Source: Candidatus Cloacimonadota bacterium (GTDB taxonomy: Bacteria > Cloacimonadota > Cloacimonadia > Cloacimonadales > TCS61). From it: 59,214 nt of DNA. Where the stretch lies: positions 1 to 59,214 of the forward strand of contig JAUVLU010000013.1 in assembly GCA_030600585.1 (NCBI GenBank). The letters are read 5' to 3'. Positions within the stretch are counted from its first letter, which is position 1. The number at the start of each line of letters is the position of its first letter. Under the pieces are notes generated by a model, which saw only the letters and a list, made by a program, of their open reading frames with translations, did no database searches and was not told the DNA's origin. A program made the translations under genes and the position numbers. Shown in pieces: positions 8,755-16,316 of this stretch.

Positions 8755-10233
8755 ATGAGAAATAGAATATTGTTTTTATTTGTTTTTATAATATTATCAG
8801 CACAAGTATTTGCGCAAACTGCACCGGATACCTTGTGGACTAAAACCTATGGTGGGAGTAATCAAGACGGAGCTTATTCAGTTCAGTTGACTTCAGATGG
8901 AGGTTTTATTATTGCTGGATATACAAATTCTTATGGTGCAGGTAATAGTGATTTCTGGTTGATAAAAACGGATGAAAATGGAGATGAAGAGTGGAATCAA
9001 ACTTATGGTGGGAGTGGAATCGATGAAGCTAGTTCAGTTCAGCAAACTATAGATGGTGGCTATATTGTAGCTGGAAATACTAGATCTTTCGAAACAGGCG
9101 ATTATGATTTCTGGCTGGTAAAAACGGATGAAAATGGAGATGAAGTGTGGAATCAAACTTATGGTGGGAATGGGATCGATAAAGCTCATTCAGTTCAGCA
9201 AACTATAGATGGTGGCTATATTGTAGCTGGAAATACTACATCTTACGGAGCTGGCTATTATGATTTCTGGCTGGTGAAAACGGATGAAAATGGCAATGAA
9301 GAATGGAATCATACTTATGGTGGAGATTATCTTGAACAAGCTTATTCAGTTCAGCAAACCACAGATGGTGGTTACATTATCGCTGGATGGACTGATGTTT
9401 ATGGAGAATTCCTGTTAGTGAAAACAGATGAAAATGGCATTGAAGTGTGGAATCAGACTTATGGTGGAGTTGATTTTGCTAGAGCTCATTCGGTTCAGCA
9501 GACCACAGATGGTGGTTATATTATTGCCGGACAGATTGAATTTGAAAATGGCGATTGTGAATTTTATCTGGTGAAAACAGATGAGAATGGAAATGAAGAG
9601 TGGAATCAGACTTATGCTATAAATTCCATTGAAGTAGCTTATTCAGTTAAACAAACCATAGATAATGGTTACATTATTGCCGGATTGACTTTATCTTATG
9701 AAACATTTGGGTTTGATTTCTGGTTGGTGAAAACAGACGTAAATGGAAATGAAGAGTGGAATCAGTCTTATGGTGGAGATGAGCAAGATTTCGCTATGTC
9801 TATTCAACAGACCTTGGATGGTGGTTATGTTATTGCTGGGTTTACAGAGTCTTATGGAGCAGGAGAAAGTGATTTCTGGTTGATTCGTTTGGGTCCGGAA
9901 ATCAGTATAGCTAACAATACAATTGCGAAATCTTTAATTTCAAATTTATCCAATTACCCAAATCCGTTCAATCCAACTACGACTATTTCTTTTAATCTCA
10001 CCGCAGAGAACGCTGAGCTAATAATCTATAATATTAAAGGACAGAAAGTGAAAGATCTCTCCCCGAGCTTGTGTCATCCTGAGCGTGTCGAAGGACGAGG
10101 GGAAACAAAATACAGTGTAATCTGGGATGGTACGGATGAAAATAATCAACCGGTTTCATCAGGGATCTATTTCTATAAATTAAATATAAACGGCAAATCT
10201 GAATCAGTGAAAAAATGTTTGCTGTTAAAATAA
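8755..10233 (+). CDS. secreted seven-repeat protein with sorting domain, paralogue of the preceding gene
   Basis: The first 28 residues are almost identical to the upstream gene (MRNRILFLFVFIILSAQVFA, then QTAPDTLWTKTYGGS), which shows recent duplication. Seven SVQQTxDGGYIIAG units follow over about residues 30-390; the fourth is shortened (GWTDVYGEFLLVKTDENG). The sorting domain (SNYPNPFNPTTTISF ... SSGIYFYKL ... KKCLLLK) carries an in-frame insert reading SPSLCHPERVEGRGE after KGQKVKDL. That insert is the translation of an interspersed DNA repeat (10059-10104). A strong hairpin terminator follows. The protein is probably surface exposed; its binding partner is unknown. Confidence 0.75.
   Translation: MRNRILFLFVFIILSAQVFAQTAPDTLWTKTYGGSNQDGAYSVQLTSDGGFIIAGYTNSYGAGNSDFWLIKTDENGDEEWNQTYGGSGIDEASSVQQTIDGGYIVAGNTRSFETGDYDFWLVKTDENGDEVWNQTYGGNGIDKAHSVQQTIDGGYIVAGNTTSYGAGYYDFWLVKTDENGNEEWNHTYGGDYLEQAYSVQQTTDGGYIIAGWTDVYGEFLLVKTDENGIEVWNQTYGGVDFARAHSVQQTTDGGYIIAGQIEFENGDCEFYLVKTDENGNEEWNQTYAINSIEVAYSVKQTIDNGYIIAGLTLSYETFGFDFWLVKTDVNGNEEWNQSYGGDEQDFAMSIQQTLDGGYVIAGFTESYGAGESDFWLIRLGPEISIANNTIAKSLISNLSNYPNPFNPTTTISFNLTAENAELIIYNIKGQKVKDLSPSLCHPERVEGRGETKYSVIWDGTDENNQPVSSGIYFYKLNINGKSESVKKCLLLK
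10059..10104. repeat. interspersed repeat inside the sorting domain
   Basis: The stretch from CTCCCCGAGC to GGACGAGGGG contains TCATCCTGAGCGTGTCGAAG and is bounded by CCCC and GGGG ends. The TCCTGAGC...GTCGAAGG core is shared with the intergenic element at 10362-10392. It encodes SLCHPERVEGRG in the loop after KVKDL. Confidence 0.65.
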
Positions 10234-10251
10234 ATTGTAACTAATAAATCA

Positions 10252-10290
10252 AAAAGCCCTGCTCGATAAACGAGACAGGGCTTTTCTTTT
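10252..10290 (+). terminator. rho-independent terminator (family copy 1)
   Basis: AAAAGCCCTGCTCG-ATAAA-CGAGACAGGGCTTTT forms a long stem with one bulge, followed by CTTTT. The same hairpin occurs at 30373-30410, and a truncated copy is at 15556-15580. It ends the transcript of the preceding gene. Confidence 0.9.
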
Positions 10291-10299
10291 AGGGAGGAG

Positions 10300-10338
10300 T
10301 TATTTGATTTCCGGTTCTACCTGTAAGATCATTAATTG
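10300..10338 (-). pseudogene. stray copy of the sppA 3' end
   Basis: Read on the minus strand this gives QLMILQVEPEIK then TAA, nearly the same as the last codons of the sppA gene at 30422 (LMILPVKPEIK). The match continues through the GGGAGGAGT spacer into the terminator hairpin, so about 90 bases (10250-10338) correspond to 30372-30460. It is a remnant without a gene body. Confidence 0.75.
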
Positions 10339-10361
10339 CAAACCAACAAGTTATAAAATCT

Positions 10362-10392
10362 TTCGACTAAGCTTGTCCTGAGCTAAGTCGAA
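10362..10392. repeat. palindromic interspersed element
   Basis: TTCGACT (10362-10368) and AGTCGAA (10386-10392) flank AAGCTTGTCCTGAGCTA. The TCCTGAGC core is shared with the insert inside the gene at 8755. It continues into GGGCTCACGATGACA. It belongs to a widespread style of small interspersed repeats. Confidence 0.6.
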
Positions 10393-10484
10393 GGGCTCAC
10401 GATGACAAATCTTACTTTTTTTTACAAGCTCATCAAATTTAGTAAAAAAATTTCTTTTGGTTTTTCATTTTCTCACTTTTTTAA

Positions 10485-10537
10485 TTTGACATAAAAGAAT
10501 AAAAAAGCAGTTAAGATTTAGGAGTATAAAGAGGAAA
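10485..10537 (+). promoter_or_regulatory. promoter-like element and conserved leader
   Basis: TTTGACATAAAAGAA (10485-10499) is identical to 261-275 over 15 bases. The following AAGATTTAGGAGTATAAAG matches the leaders at 7038 and 1371. It ends 50 bases before the start codon of the LVIVD gene. A promoter role is inferred. Confidence 0.45.
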
Positions 10538-10586
10538 TTATATGAAAAACAAGATAATGAACTTAAAATAATTTAAGGAGGAAAAA

Positions 10587-12854
10587 ATGAGAAAGAAAGT
10601 TATTATGTTTGTAGTATTGATCATTTTACTTAATGCTTACATTTTTGCGTTCGATATTCCGGTTGAGGAAATGACGGAAGACAAGAGCCTCCCGGATGGA
10701 TGGGTAATACCCGCAGGAAATTTTACGGAACCCACAGATTTCAGGGATAATGGAACTATCGGGCATGTGGGAAGTTGCATGTGGCAAGGAATGAGTGATG
10801 TGTTTGTAACAGGTGACAGCGTCTGGTGTTCATTCGGGGATGGACTCTGGTTTATAGATATTTCAGATATTTTAAACCCCGAATTTCTTTCCAGGATCTA
10901 TACCCCGTTCTACACTTTGAAACAGGGACAGATAATGGGTTCGAATGATATCCTGGTAGAAGGAGATTATGCTTATATAGGTGACCACGAAGGCGTGAGA
11001 ATAATTAACATAAACGATATGGAACTTCTCTCTACCTACTCGCTGAAAAGGGCACACAGTTTGTATCTCAGGGGTACAAATCTTTATGTTGTTGATGGAA
11101 CGGGCTTCTATGTATTGGATATACAAAATCCTGCCCAGCCGGATTCCATTGGCTTTTATGAGAAAGCAGGTGCTGTGGGGCTCGATATAATCGGCAACCA
11201 TGCTTATGTTTCATCTACGGGAGGTGCAGGTTTTATTATACTCGACATCACTATTCCGGAAAATCCAACTTTTGTTTCTGAGCTTACCGATATTTGTTGT
11301 ACGAATAAGCTTATTGCAGAAAGCGGATATGCTTATCTCGCTTCCGGTACGAGTGGTTTTAATATAGTGGATGTATATGATCCCCTGAATCCATTCCTGG
11401 TTTCAAATATCGATTTTGAGGGATCGGTAATGCGTGTAGCAATGATAAATTCCCAATATGTTGTTGTATCCGTATCAACTCCTTCCGAGATCGCTGTGAT
11501 AGATATAACTGATCCGGTAAATCCTTTTGTAGCGGTGAGCTATGGAAGAAGCGGAAACCTGTTTGTGGATGGAGACAGGCTGTTTGAAGTGGGTTCCAAT
11601 TCTATAAAAATACAGGATATACAAGACCCATTAAATTTTGCACTTGAGGGAAGTATCGATGTAGAAGCTTATTATTCACGGGGAATACAGGTTTCAGGAA
11701 ATTTTGCTTACATAGTAGATATGGGAGATTGGTTTAATAGCGGACTTAATATTGTAGATATAAGTGATACTTATAATCCATATCCCAGGGGAAATTATTC
11801 TATCGGATTTCCCAGTTTCAGCTTCATACTTGCTGTTAAAGATGACTATGCATATATTCCGGATATTATGAATGAAATCCTTAACATCGTTGATGTTAGC
11901 GATCCTGATCTACCGGTATATGCCGGAGAATATGCAGCGGCTGTAGAGGATCTATTTGCCGGAGAACAATATACATATCTTGTGGTGAGCAACACTCTTC
12001 AGATAACAGATCTGCAGGTTCCCACAAACCCATCATTTATAAGTTCCATAACACTCGGCACTGAAGATGGTAGTAAAATATATGTAGATAACGAATACGC
12101 TTTTATTGGAGATTCTGCAGGTGAAGTATGGATCGTGGATGTAAATGAAAGTATAAATCCACAAATAGTTACATCATTTAATGCTGCCGGGGAAATAAAA
12201 GGGATTTTTGCGGTAGAAGACTTACTTTATGTTGTTTCTCAGGAACAACTTCAGATAGTTGACATCAGTGTTATCAATGCTCCCCAGATCGTCGGATCAT
12301 ATTTTGATGATGACCTTTCCAATTACACAGATATCTATGTTGATGGAGATTATGCCTATATTACAAATTTGATAGGTGGTTTTCTGGAAATAGATGTGAG
12401 CGATCCCAATGCTCCTTTTCGTGAGAAATTTTTTCAAACATCGGGCTGGTGCAGAGGTTTAGCTTATGCCAATGATCATATTTATGTTTCTACTGATTGT
12501 TCTTTTCAAATTCTTAAGAATGAACTTGTTGGAAGTATCGATGATGATTATAATTCCACTTGCAGTGTAACGGGGATTGAATTAATAAATTATCCCAATC
12601 CATTCAATCCAACTACAACGATACAATTCACCACCGAGGACATCGAAGAAAATACTGAAATAATTGTCTATAATATAAAGGGGCAGAAAATTAAAACGCT
12701 TTATTCGTTCCCAAACAGGGGTTTAGGAACGAGAAGTATTATTTGGGACGGAACGGATGAAAATGGTAAATCTGTTTCATCAGGAATTTATTTCTATAAA
12801 TTGAAAGCAGGTAATAATTTTTCCGAAACGAGGAGGATGCTGCTTTTGAAATAA
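10587..12854 (+). CDS. secreted LVIVD-repeat beta-propeller protein with sorting domain
   Basis: A 755-residue secreted protein with signal peptide MRKKVIMFVVLIILLNAYIFA and a good ribosome-binding site (AAGGAGGAAAAA). The body is a chain of about 40-residue LVIVD units, for example GLWFIDISDILNPEFLS, GFNIVDVYDPLNPFLVS and LNIVDVSDPDLPVYAGEY, spread over residues 60-660. LVIVD repeats form beta-propellers of unclear function, common on bacterial surfaces. The sorting domain starts INYPNPFNPTTTIQF and ends RRMLLLK. It holds an in-frame palindrome (12706-12731) reading FPNRGLGTR. The next gene is a paralogue. Cysteines in GSCMW and ISDICC-like positions are kept between the two proteins in part. 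Confidence 0.8.
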   Translation: MRKKVIMFVVLIILLNAYIFAFDIPVEEMTEDKSLPDGWVIPAGNFTEPTDFRDNGTIGHVGSCMWQGMSDVFVTGDSVWCSFGDGLWFIDISDILNPEFLSRIYTPFYTLKQGQIMGSNDILVEGDYAYIGDHEGVRIININDMELLSTYSLKRAHSLYLRGTNLYVVDGTGFYVLDIQNPAQPDSIGFYEKAGAVGLDIIGNHAYVSSTGGAGFIILDITIPENPTFVSELTDICCTNKLIAESGYAYLASGTSGFNIVDVYDPLNPFLVSNIDFEGSVMRVAMINSQYVVVSVSTPSEIAVIDITDPVNPFVAVSYGRSGNLFVDGDRLFEVGSNSIKIQDIQDPLNFALEGSIDVEAYYSRGIQVSGNFAYIVDMGDWFNSGLNIVDISDTYNPYPRGNYSIGFPSFSFILAVKDDYAYIPDIMNEILNIVDVSDPDLPVYAGEYAAAVEDLFAGEQYTYLVVSNTLQITDLQVPTNPSFISSITLGTEDGSKIYVDNEYAFIGDSAGEVWIVDVNESINPQIVTSFNAAGEIKGIFAVEDLLYVVSQEQLQIVDISVINAPQIVGSYFDDDLSNYTDIYVDGDYAYITNLIGGFLEIDVSDPNAPFREKFFQTSGWCRGLAYANDHIYVSTDCSFQILKNELVGSIDDDYNSTCSVTGIELINYPNPFNPTTTIQFTTEDIEENTEIIVYNIKGQKIKTLYSFPNRGLGTRSIIWDGTDENGKSVSSGIYFYKLKAGNNFSETRRMLLLK
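12706..12731. repeat. palindromic insert inside the sorting domain
   Basis: CGTTCCCAAAC-AGGG-GTTTAGGAACG pairs over 11 bases with one mismatch. It resembles the perfect intergenic palindrome GTTCCCAAAG-CCCT-CTTTGGGAAC at 26175-26198. Here it is translated as FPNRGLGTR in the loop after KIKTLYS. Confidence 0.7.
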
Positions 12855-12907
12855 CCTTGAAAAAGCTTCTTTCACAAATTCTTTTAGATTAGCCCTTTCA
12901 AGGTTAT
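12851..12907. repeat. 12 bp perfect inverted repeat at the gene end
   Basis: ATAACCTTGAAA (12851-12862) and TTTCAAGGTTAT (12896-12907) are perfect arms, with more pairing inside (GCT/AGC). The left arm overlaps the TAA stop. No T-run follows, so this is more likely a palindromic repeat than a classical terminator. Confidence 0.7.
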
Positions 12908-13021
12908 ACAGCAAGCATCGAAATATGTTCATAGTTGATTTATATTTCATCCGCAGGAGCGGAAACAAATATTCCAACTCTGAAGCATTGGAACGAGGTT
13001 AGTTATAAAAGGAGAATGTTT

Positions 13022-15538
13022 ATGTTTAATAAGAAGAAATCGTTATATACAATAATTCTGTTTTCATTATCTTTCATTTTTACCTCCACAATTATTGCTT
13101 CAGTCAATCCTGATATTTACCAAAAGAAAGTAAATAATGAATTCCCGTATGGCTGGGAAACAGGCAGTGATCCTGTAAACCGAAATACAAGAGAAGAGAC
13201 TATCGAATATGTGGGAAGTTGTATGTGGTCAGCAGTTACCGACGTATTTTCAACAGGAACCGATGTATGGGCTTCATTCAATAACGGTCTCTGCCACCTG
13301 AACATTTCCGATATTTCTAACCCTGTAGTTATTTCAGAGTTATACATTCCCTGTGGAAGCAAAGGCATAACCGGCACAAATGATATCATCGTAGAAGGCG
13401 ACTATGCCTATATCGGTGATAAAGACGGTGTAAGAATTGTTGCTATAAACAATATGGAACTCATCTCGACATATCTTCTGCAAAGAGCTCATACCTTATT
13501 TCTAAGTGATCCTTTTCTTTATGTGGTCGATGGATCAGGTCTGATTGTTCTGAATATCACAGATCCTGCTCAGCCGGATTCAATCGGCTTCTATCCGCTG
13601 CCGGGAGCAGTCGGAATAGATATTGAAGCAAATTATGCCTATATTTCCGACACAGCTAATATGGGGCTTACTATCCTGGATATAACAGTTCCGGAAGATC
13701 CTATTTTCGTCTCTAACTACAGCACTCCGGGTTATGGCAATAATGTTGCATTTTCAAACGGATATGCATTCATTGCAGATCATCAAAACGGACTTGAAAT
13801 CGTTGATGTAACTGATCCGTTGAATCCTGTTTTCAAATCGCAAATTTCAACATCCGGTTCTGCACACGATGTCAAAGTTGAAGAAAACTATGCTTTTGTT
13901 GCATCAGATAATATGGATGTTATCGATATTTCTGATATTAATTCTCCGTTCATTGCTCAGAGTTTTTCTACAATGGATAATGTGAGATCTCTGTTCCTTG
14001 CCGGTAATTATCTGTTTTCATCTGAAACATCCTTTCTGGAAATATTGAACGTTCAAGTTCCGTCCAACACGTTTTTGGAAGGAAGTCTGCAAAGACCGTA
14101 CTGGCTTCAGGAAGTAAAAGTAAATCAGAATTTTGCTTACCTTGCAGATATGGGTGAAATTTATTTAATCCCCGGAGGATTAAAAATAATTGATATTGGC
14201 AATCAGGTAAATCCATTTTTAAGGGGAGAATATGAAATGGGTTTATGGGCAATGCCCAATAATCTCGATGTAAGAGATAACTATGTTTTCATGCAGGATA
14301 ACATCGACTGGACATCCACTTTCACTGTGATCGATGTAATCGATCCTGATGCTCCGCAATTTGCCGGAGAATATCCATCTGCTGCAAAAGATATTTATTC
14401 AGAAGATTCATTTGTATATATTTTAGATAGTGACATTCTAAAAATATTAGACTTACAGGATCCGTCGAATCCTACTCTCGAAGGTACTTTAACACTTAAC
14501 GGCAACGCTCTCAGGATTTGTGTCGATAACGGATATGCCTTTATTGCCGGAGACGGTGCTTATACTTTATGGGTAATTAACGTAAATGATGTCTCAAACC
14601 CGCAATTGATAACAACCATAACAACTGTCTGTAATTATGCGAGAGATATGGTTGTTCAGGGTGATCTATTGTATCTTGTTTGTGATCAGCATTTCCAGAT
14701 CGTAAACATTGCCGATATTAATAACCCTGAAATAATTTGTACTTATGATGATGTGACCGGAGCCACGGGTATTTGCGTTACAGGCGATTATCTTTATATT
14801 GCCGAATATGATTTACTGAAATTCGATATCTCCGATCCGGAAGCTCCTGTTCATTTGGAATCATATCCGATTCCCGGATGCTGTTATAATGTTGCAGTTC
14901 AGGACAATTATTTATTCGTTACTACCGATTCGGCGTTTCTTATTTTTCAGGATGAAGATTTATTACCGGTTGGAAATATAGATGGAACCGTAACCGATTT
15001 TTACTCCGGTGAACCAATCGAAGATGCTTGTGTCTCCCTTGGAATTTTTTCTGATTTCACAGGATATGATGGTATTTATTTATTGGAAAACATTCCTGTT
15101 GGTGTTTGGGATGGTTTGACCTGTACGGCAGAAGGGTATTGTGATCTTACTTTTAATGGTATAGTTATAGAAGAGAATCAAACAACTACAGTTGACTTTG
15201 CATTATACCAAGACACAGGAACGAACGACAATATTACGCCTCCGTTTACAGAATTTCTCGGCAACTACCCAAATCCGTTCAATCCTTCTACAACAATTTC
15301 ATTCTCAGTTCCAGTAGAAAGCAATATTGAACTTTCAATTTATAATATAAAAGGTCAGAAAGTGAAAACTTTGGAGTGCATTAACCGTGTTAATGCAAAA
15401 GCGACGGAGTCGCTTCACCACATAACATGGAACGGTACGGATGAAAATAATCAACCGGTTTCATCAGGGATTTATTTCTATAAATTAAATGTGAACGGTA
15501 AAACTGAAGCAGTGAAAAAATGTTTGCTGTTGAAATAA
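13022..15538 (+). CDS. secreted LVIVD-repeat protein with carboxypeptidase-regulatory-like domain and sorting domain
   Basis: This is a paralogue of the preceding gene: both have a YVGSCMW- or HVGSCMW-type start and an RAHxLxL segment. I place the start at 13022 (MFNKKKSLYTIILFSLSFIF, a signal peptide), 7 bases after AAAGGAG; the longer frame from 12935 lacks a signal at its front. LVIVD units fill roughly residues 60-640. A domain starting GNIDGTVTDFYSGEPIEDAC (about 640-715) is a carboxypeptidase-regulatory-like Ig fold. The sorting domain follows and ends KKCLLLK. It carries a palindromic in-frame insert (15378-15415). Its two halves match two other genes in the window, so it is a mosaic. 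Confidence 0.8.
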   Translation: MFNKKKSLYTIILFSLSFIFTSTIIASVNPDIYQKKVNNEFPYGWETGSDPVNRNTREETIEYVGSCMWSAVTDVFSTGTDVWASFNNGLCHLNISDISNPVVISELYIPCGSKGITGTNDIIVEGDYAYIGDKDGVRIVAINNMELISTYLLQRAHTLFLSDPFLYVVDGSGLIVLNITDPAQPDSIGFYPLPGAVGIDIEANYAYISDTANMGLTILDITVPEDPIFVSNYSTPGYGNNVAFSNGYAFIADHQNGLEIVDVTDPLNPVFKSQISTSGSAHDVKVEENYAFVASDNMDVIDISDINSPFIAQSFSTMDNVRSLFLAGNYLFSSETSFLEILNVQVPSNTFLEGSLQRPYWLQEVKVNQNFAYLADMGEIYLIPGGLKIIDIGNQVNPFLRGEYEMGLWAMPNNLDVRDNYVFMQDNIDWTSTFTVIDVIDPDAPQFAGEYPSAAKDIYSEDSFVYILDSDILKILDLQDPSNPTLEGTLTLNGNALRICVDNGYAFIAGDGAYTLWVINVNDVSNPQLITTITTVCNYARDMVVQGDLLYLVCDQHFQIVNIADINNPEIICTYDDVTGATGICVTGDYLYIAEYDLLKFDISDPEAPVHLESYPIPGCCYNVAVQDNYLFVTTDSAFLIFQDEDLLPVGNIDGTVTDFYSGEPIEDACVSLGIFSDFTGYDGIYLLENIPVGVWDGLTCTAEGYCDLTFNGIVIEENQTTTVDFALYQDTGTNDNITPPFTEFLGNYPNPFNPSTTISFSVPVESNIELSIYNIKGQKVKTLECINRVNAKATESLHHITWNGTDENNQPVSSGIYFYKLNVNGKTEAVKKCLLLK
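15378..15415. repeat. twin palindromes inside the sorting domain
   Basis: GCATTAAC-CGT-GTTAATGC (15378-15396) is followed by AAGCGAC-GGA-GTCGCTT (15399-15415), two perfect hairpins in tandem. They are translated as CINRVNAKATESL in the loop after KVKTLE. Confidence 0.7.
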
Positions 15539-15540
15539 AT

Positions 15541-15580
15541 TGTAACTAATAAACCAAAAAGCCCTGCTCGATAAACTAGT
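15541..15580 (+). repeat. truncated copy of the terminator block
   Basis: TTGTAACTAATAAACC and AAAAAGCCCTGCTCGATAAA repeat the sequence after the gene at 8755 (10234-10270). The right arm of the hairpin is then lost: CTAGTCATT replaces CGAGACAGGGC. The gene at 13022 therefore has no intact copy of this terminator. Confidence 0.7.
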
Positions 15581-15633
15581 CATTAATCACAGTACAAGAT
15601 AAAAAAAATATTGACGAAATTTATTAAATAATA

Positions 15634-15660
15634 TTTTTCGACCACAGAGTGTGTATATTC
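15634..15660. promoter_or_regulatory. possible TetR operator upstream of the regulator gene
   Basis: ATTTTTCGACCACA (15634-15647) matches the reverse complement of 16293-16306 (ATTATTCGACCATA) at 12 of 14 positions. That second site lies directly before the next gene. A further TTCGA follows at about 15659. Shared sites before a TetR gene and its neighbour are typical of autoregulation. This is inference from sequence similarity only. Confidence 0.35.
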
Positions 15661-15678
15661 GATAAATAGGAGGTATGT

Positions 15679-16257
15679 TTGAAAGATAATCCAAAAAAGC
15701 AAATCATCACACAGGTTGCTCAAATTATATTTTCCAAGCACGGTTTGCTGGAAACAACTGTCGATGAAATAGCTAAAGCAGCACGAATGGGAAAAGCTTC
15801 TTTGTATCATTATTTTAAAAGTAAAGAAGAAATATTTAAAGAAGTGATAGAGCAAGAAAATAAATTCTTGAAAGAAAAAATTAGAGAAGCAGTTAATAAA
15901 GAAACAACTCCTCAGAAAAAAATGAAAATATACATTTCCAAGAAAATGGAACATCTAAAAGATCTCGTTAATATCAACAGTGCGCTAAAAGATGAATATC
16001 TGGAGCATTACGCTTTCATAGAAAGAATACGGGAAAATAACAGTAGAGAAGAGTTGTTCACTATCCGTGAAATTTTGCAGGATGGAGAAGATAAAGGAAT
16101 CTTTGAAATAAATGATATTGAACTTACGGCTTTTGCAATTGCTTCCGCTTTAAAAGGATTGGAATATCCGTGGTCAATAAATATTTCTTTTCCTGAAATT
16201 GAATCAAATATCAATAAACTTTTGGAAATACTATTCCATGGTATTGAAAAAAGGTAA
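15679..16257 (+). CDS. TetR/AcrR-family transcriptional regulator
   Basis: A 192-residue DNA-binding regulator. The N-terminal helix-turn-helix is clear: QIIFSKHGLLETTVDEIAKA, AARMGKASLYHYFKSKEEIF (about residues 10-55), followed by a helical ligand-binding domain. It starts at a TTG 4 bases after AGGAGG; the ATG just upstream (15674) runs out of frame into a stop at once. It opens a co-directional block that reaches 30240, and a motif near its start recurs before the next gene, so it probably represses itself and that block. The ligand is unknown; a fatty acid or acyl-CoA would fit the lipid genes but is a guess. Confidence 0.85.
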   Translation: MKDNPKKQIITQVAQIIFSKHGLLETTVDEIAKAARMGKASLYHYFKSKEEIFKEVIEQENKFLKEKIREAVNKETTPQKKMKIYISKKMEHLKDLVNINSALKDEYLEHYAFIERIRENNSREELFTIREILQDGEDKGIFEINDIELTAFAIASALKGLEYPWSINISFPEIESNINKLLEILFHGIEKR

Positions 16258-16292
16258 TTTTTTTTATTTATAAAACTCGAACCTAAAACCTA

Positions 16293-16306
16293 TATGGTCG
16301 AATAAT
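16293..16306. promoter_or_regulatory. second possible TetR site
   Basis: TATGGTCGAATAAT lies 11 bases before the start of the GNAT gene, in inverted orientation to the site at 15634-15647. Confidence 0.3.
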
Positions 16307-16316
16307 GGGGTAATAA

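Larger units (their letters stand above)
10234..10586. other. intergenic region built of repeats and a leader
   Basis: In order it holds the terminator, the sppA 3' remnant, a palindromic element (TTCGACT ... AGTCGAA, 10362-10392) and a TTTGACATAAAAGAA box at 10485. Next come the conserved leader 10503-10537 and the ribosome-binding site AAGGAGGAAAAA before the gene at 10587. I see no coding sequence. Confidence 0.6.

Noticed and set aside
7201-10233. Regular DNA repeats that might suggest a CRISPR array
   Set aside because: The period is 156 bp, in frame and translated into 52-residue protein repeats; no short constant repeat with unique spacers.
12780-12977. 65-codon minus-strand frame at the end of the LVIVD gene
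   Set aside because: It is antisense to a well-supported coding end and to the inverted repeat 12851-12907; no start signal.
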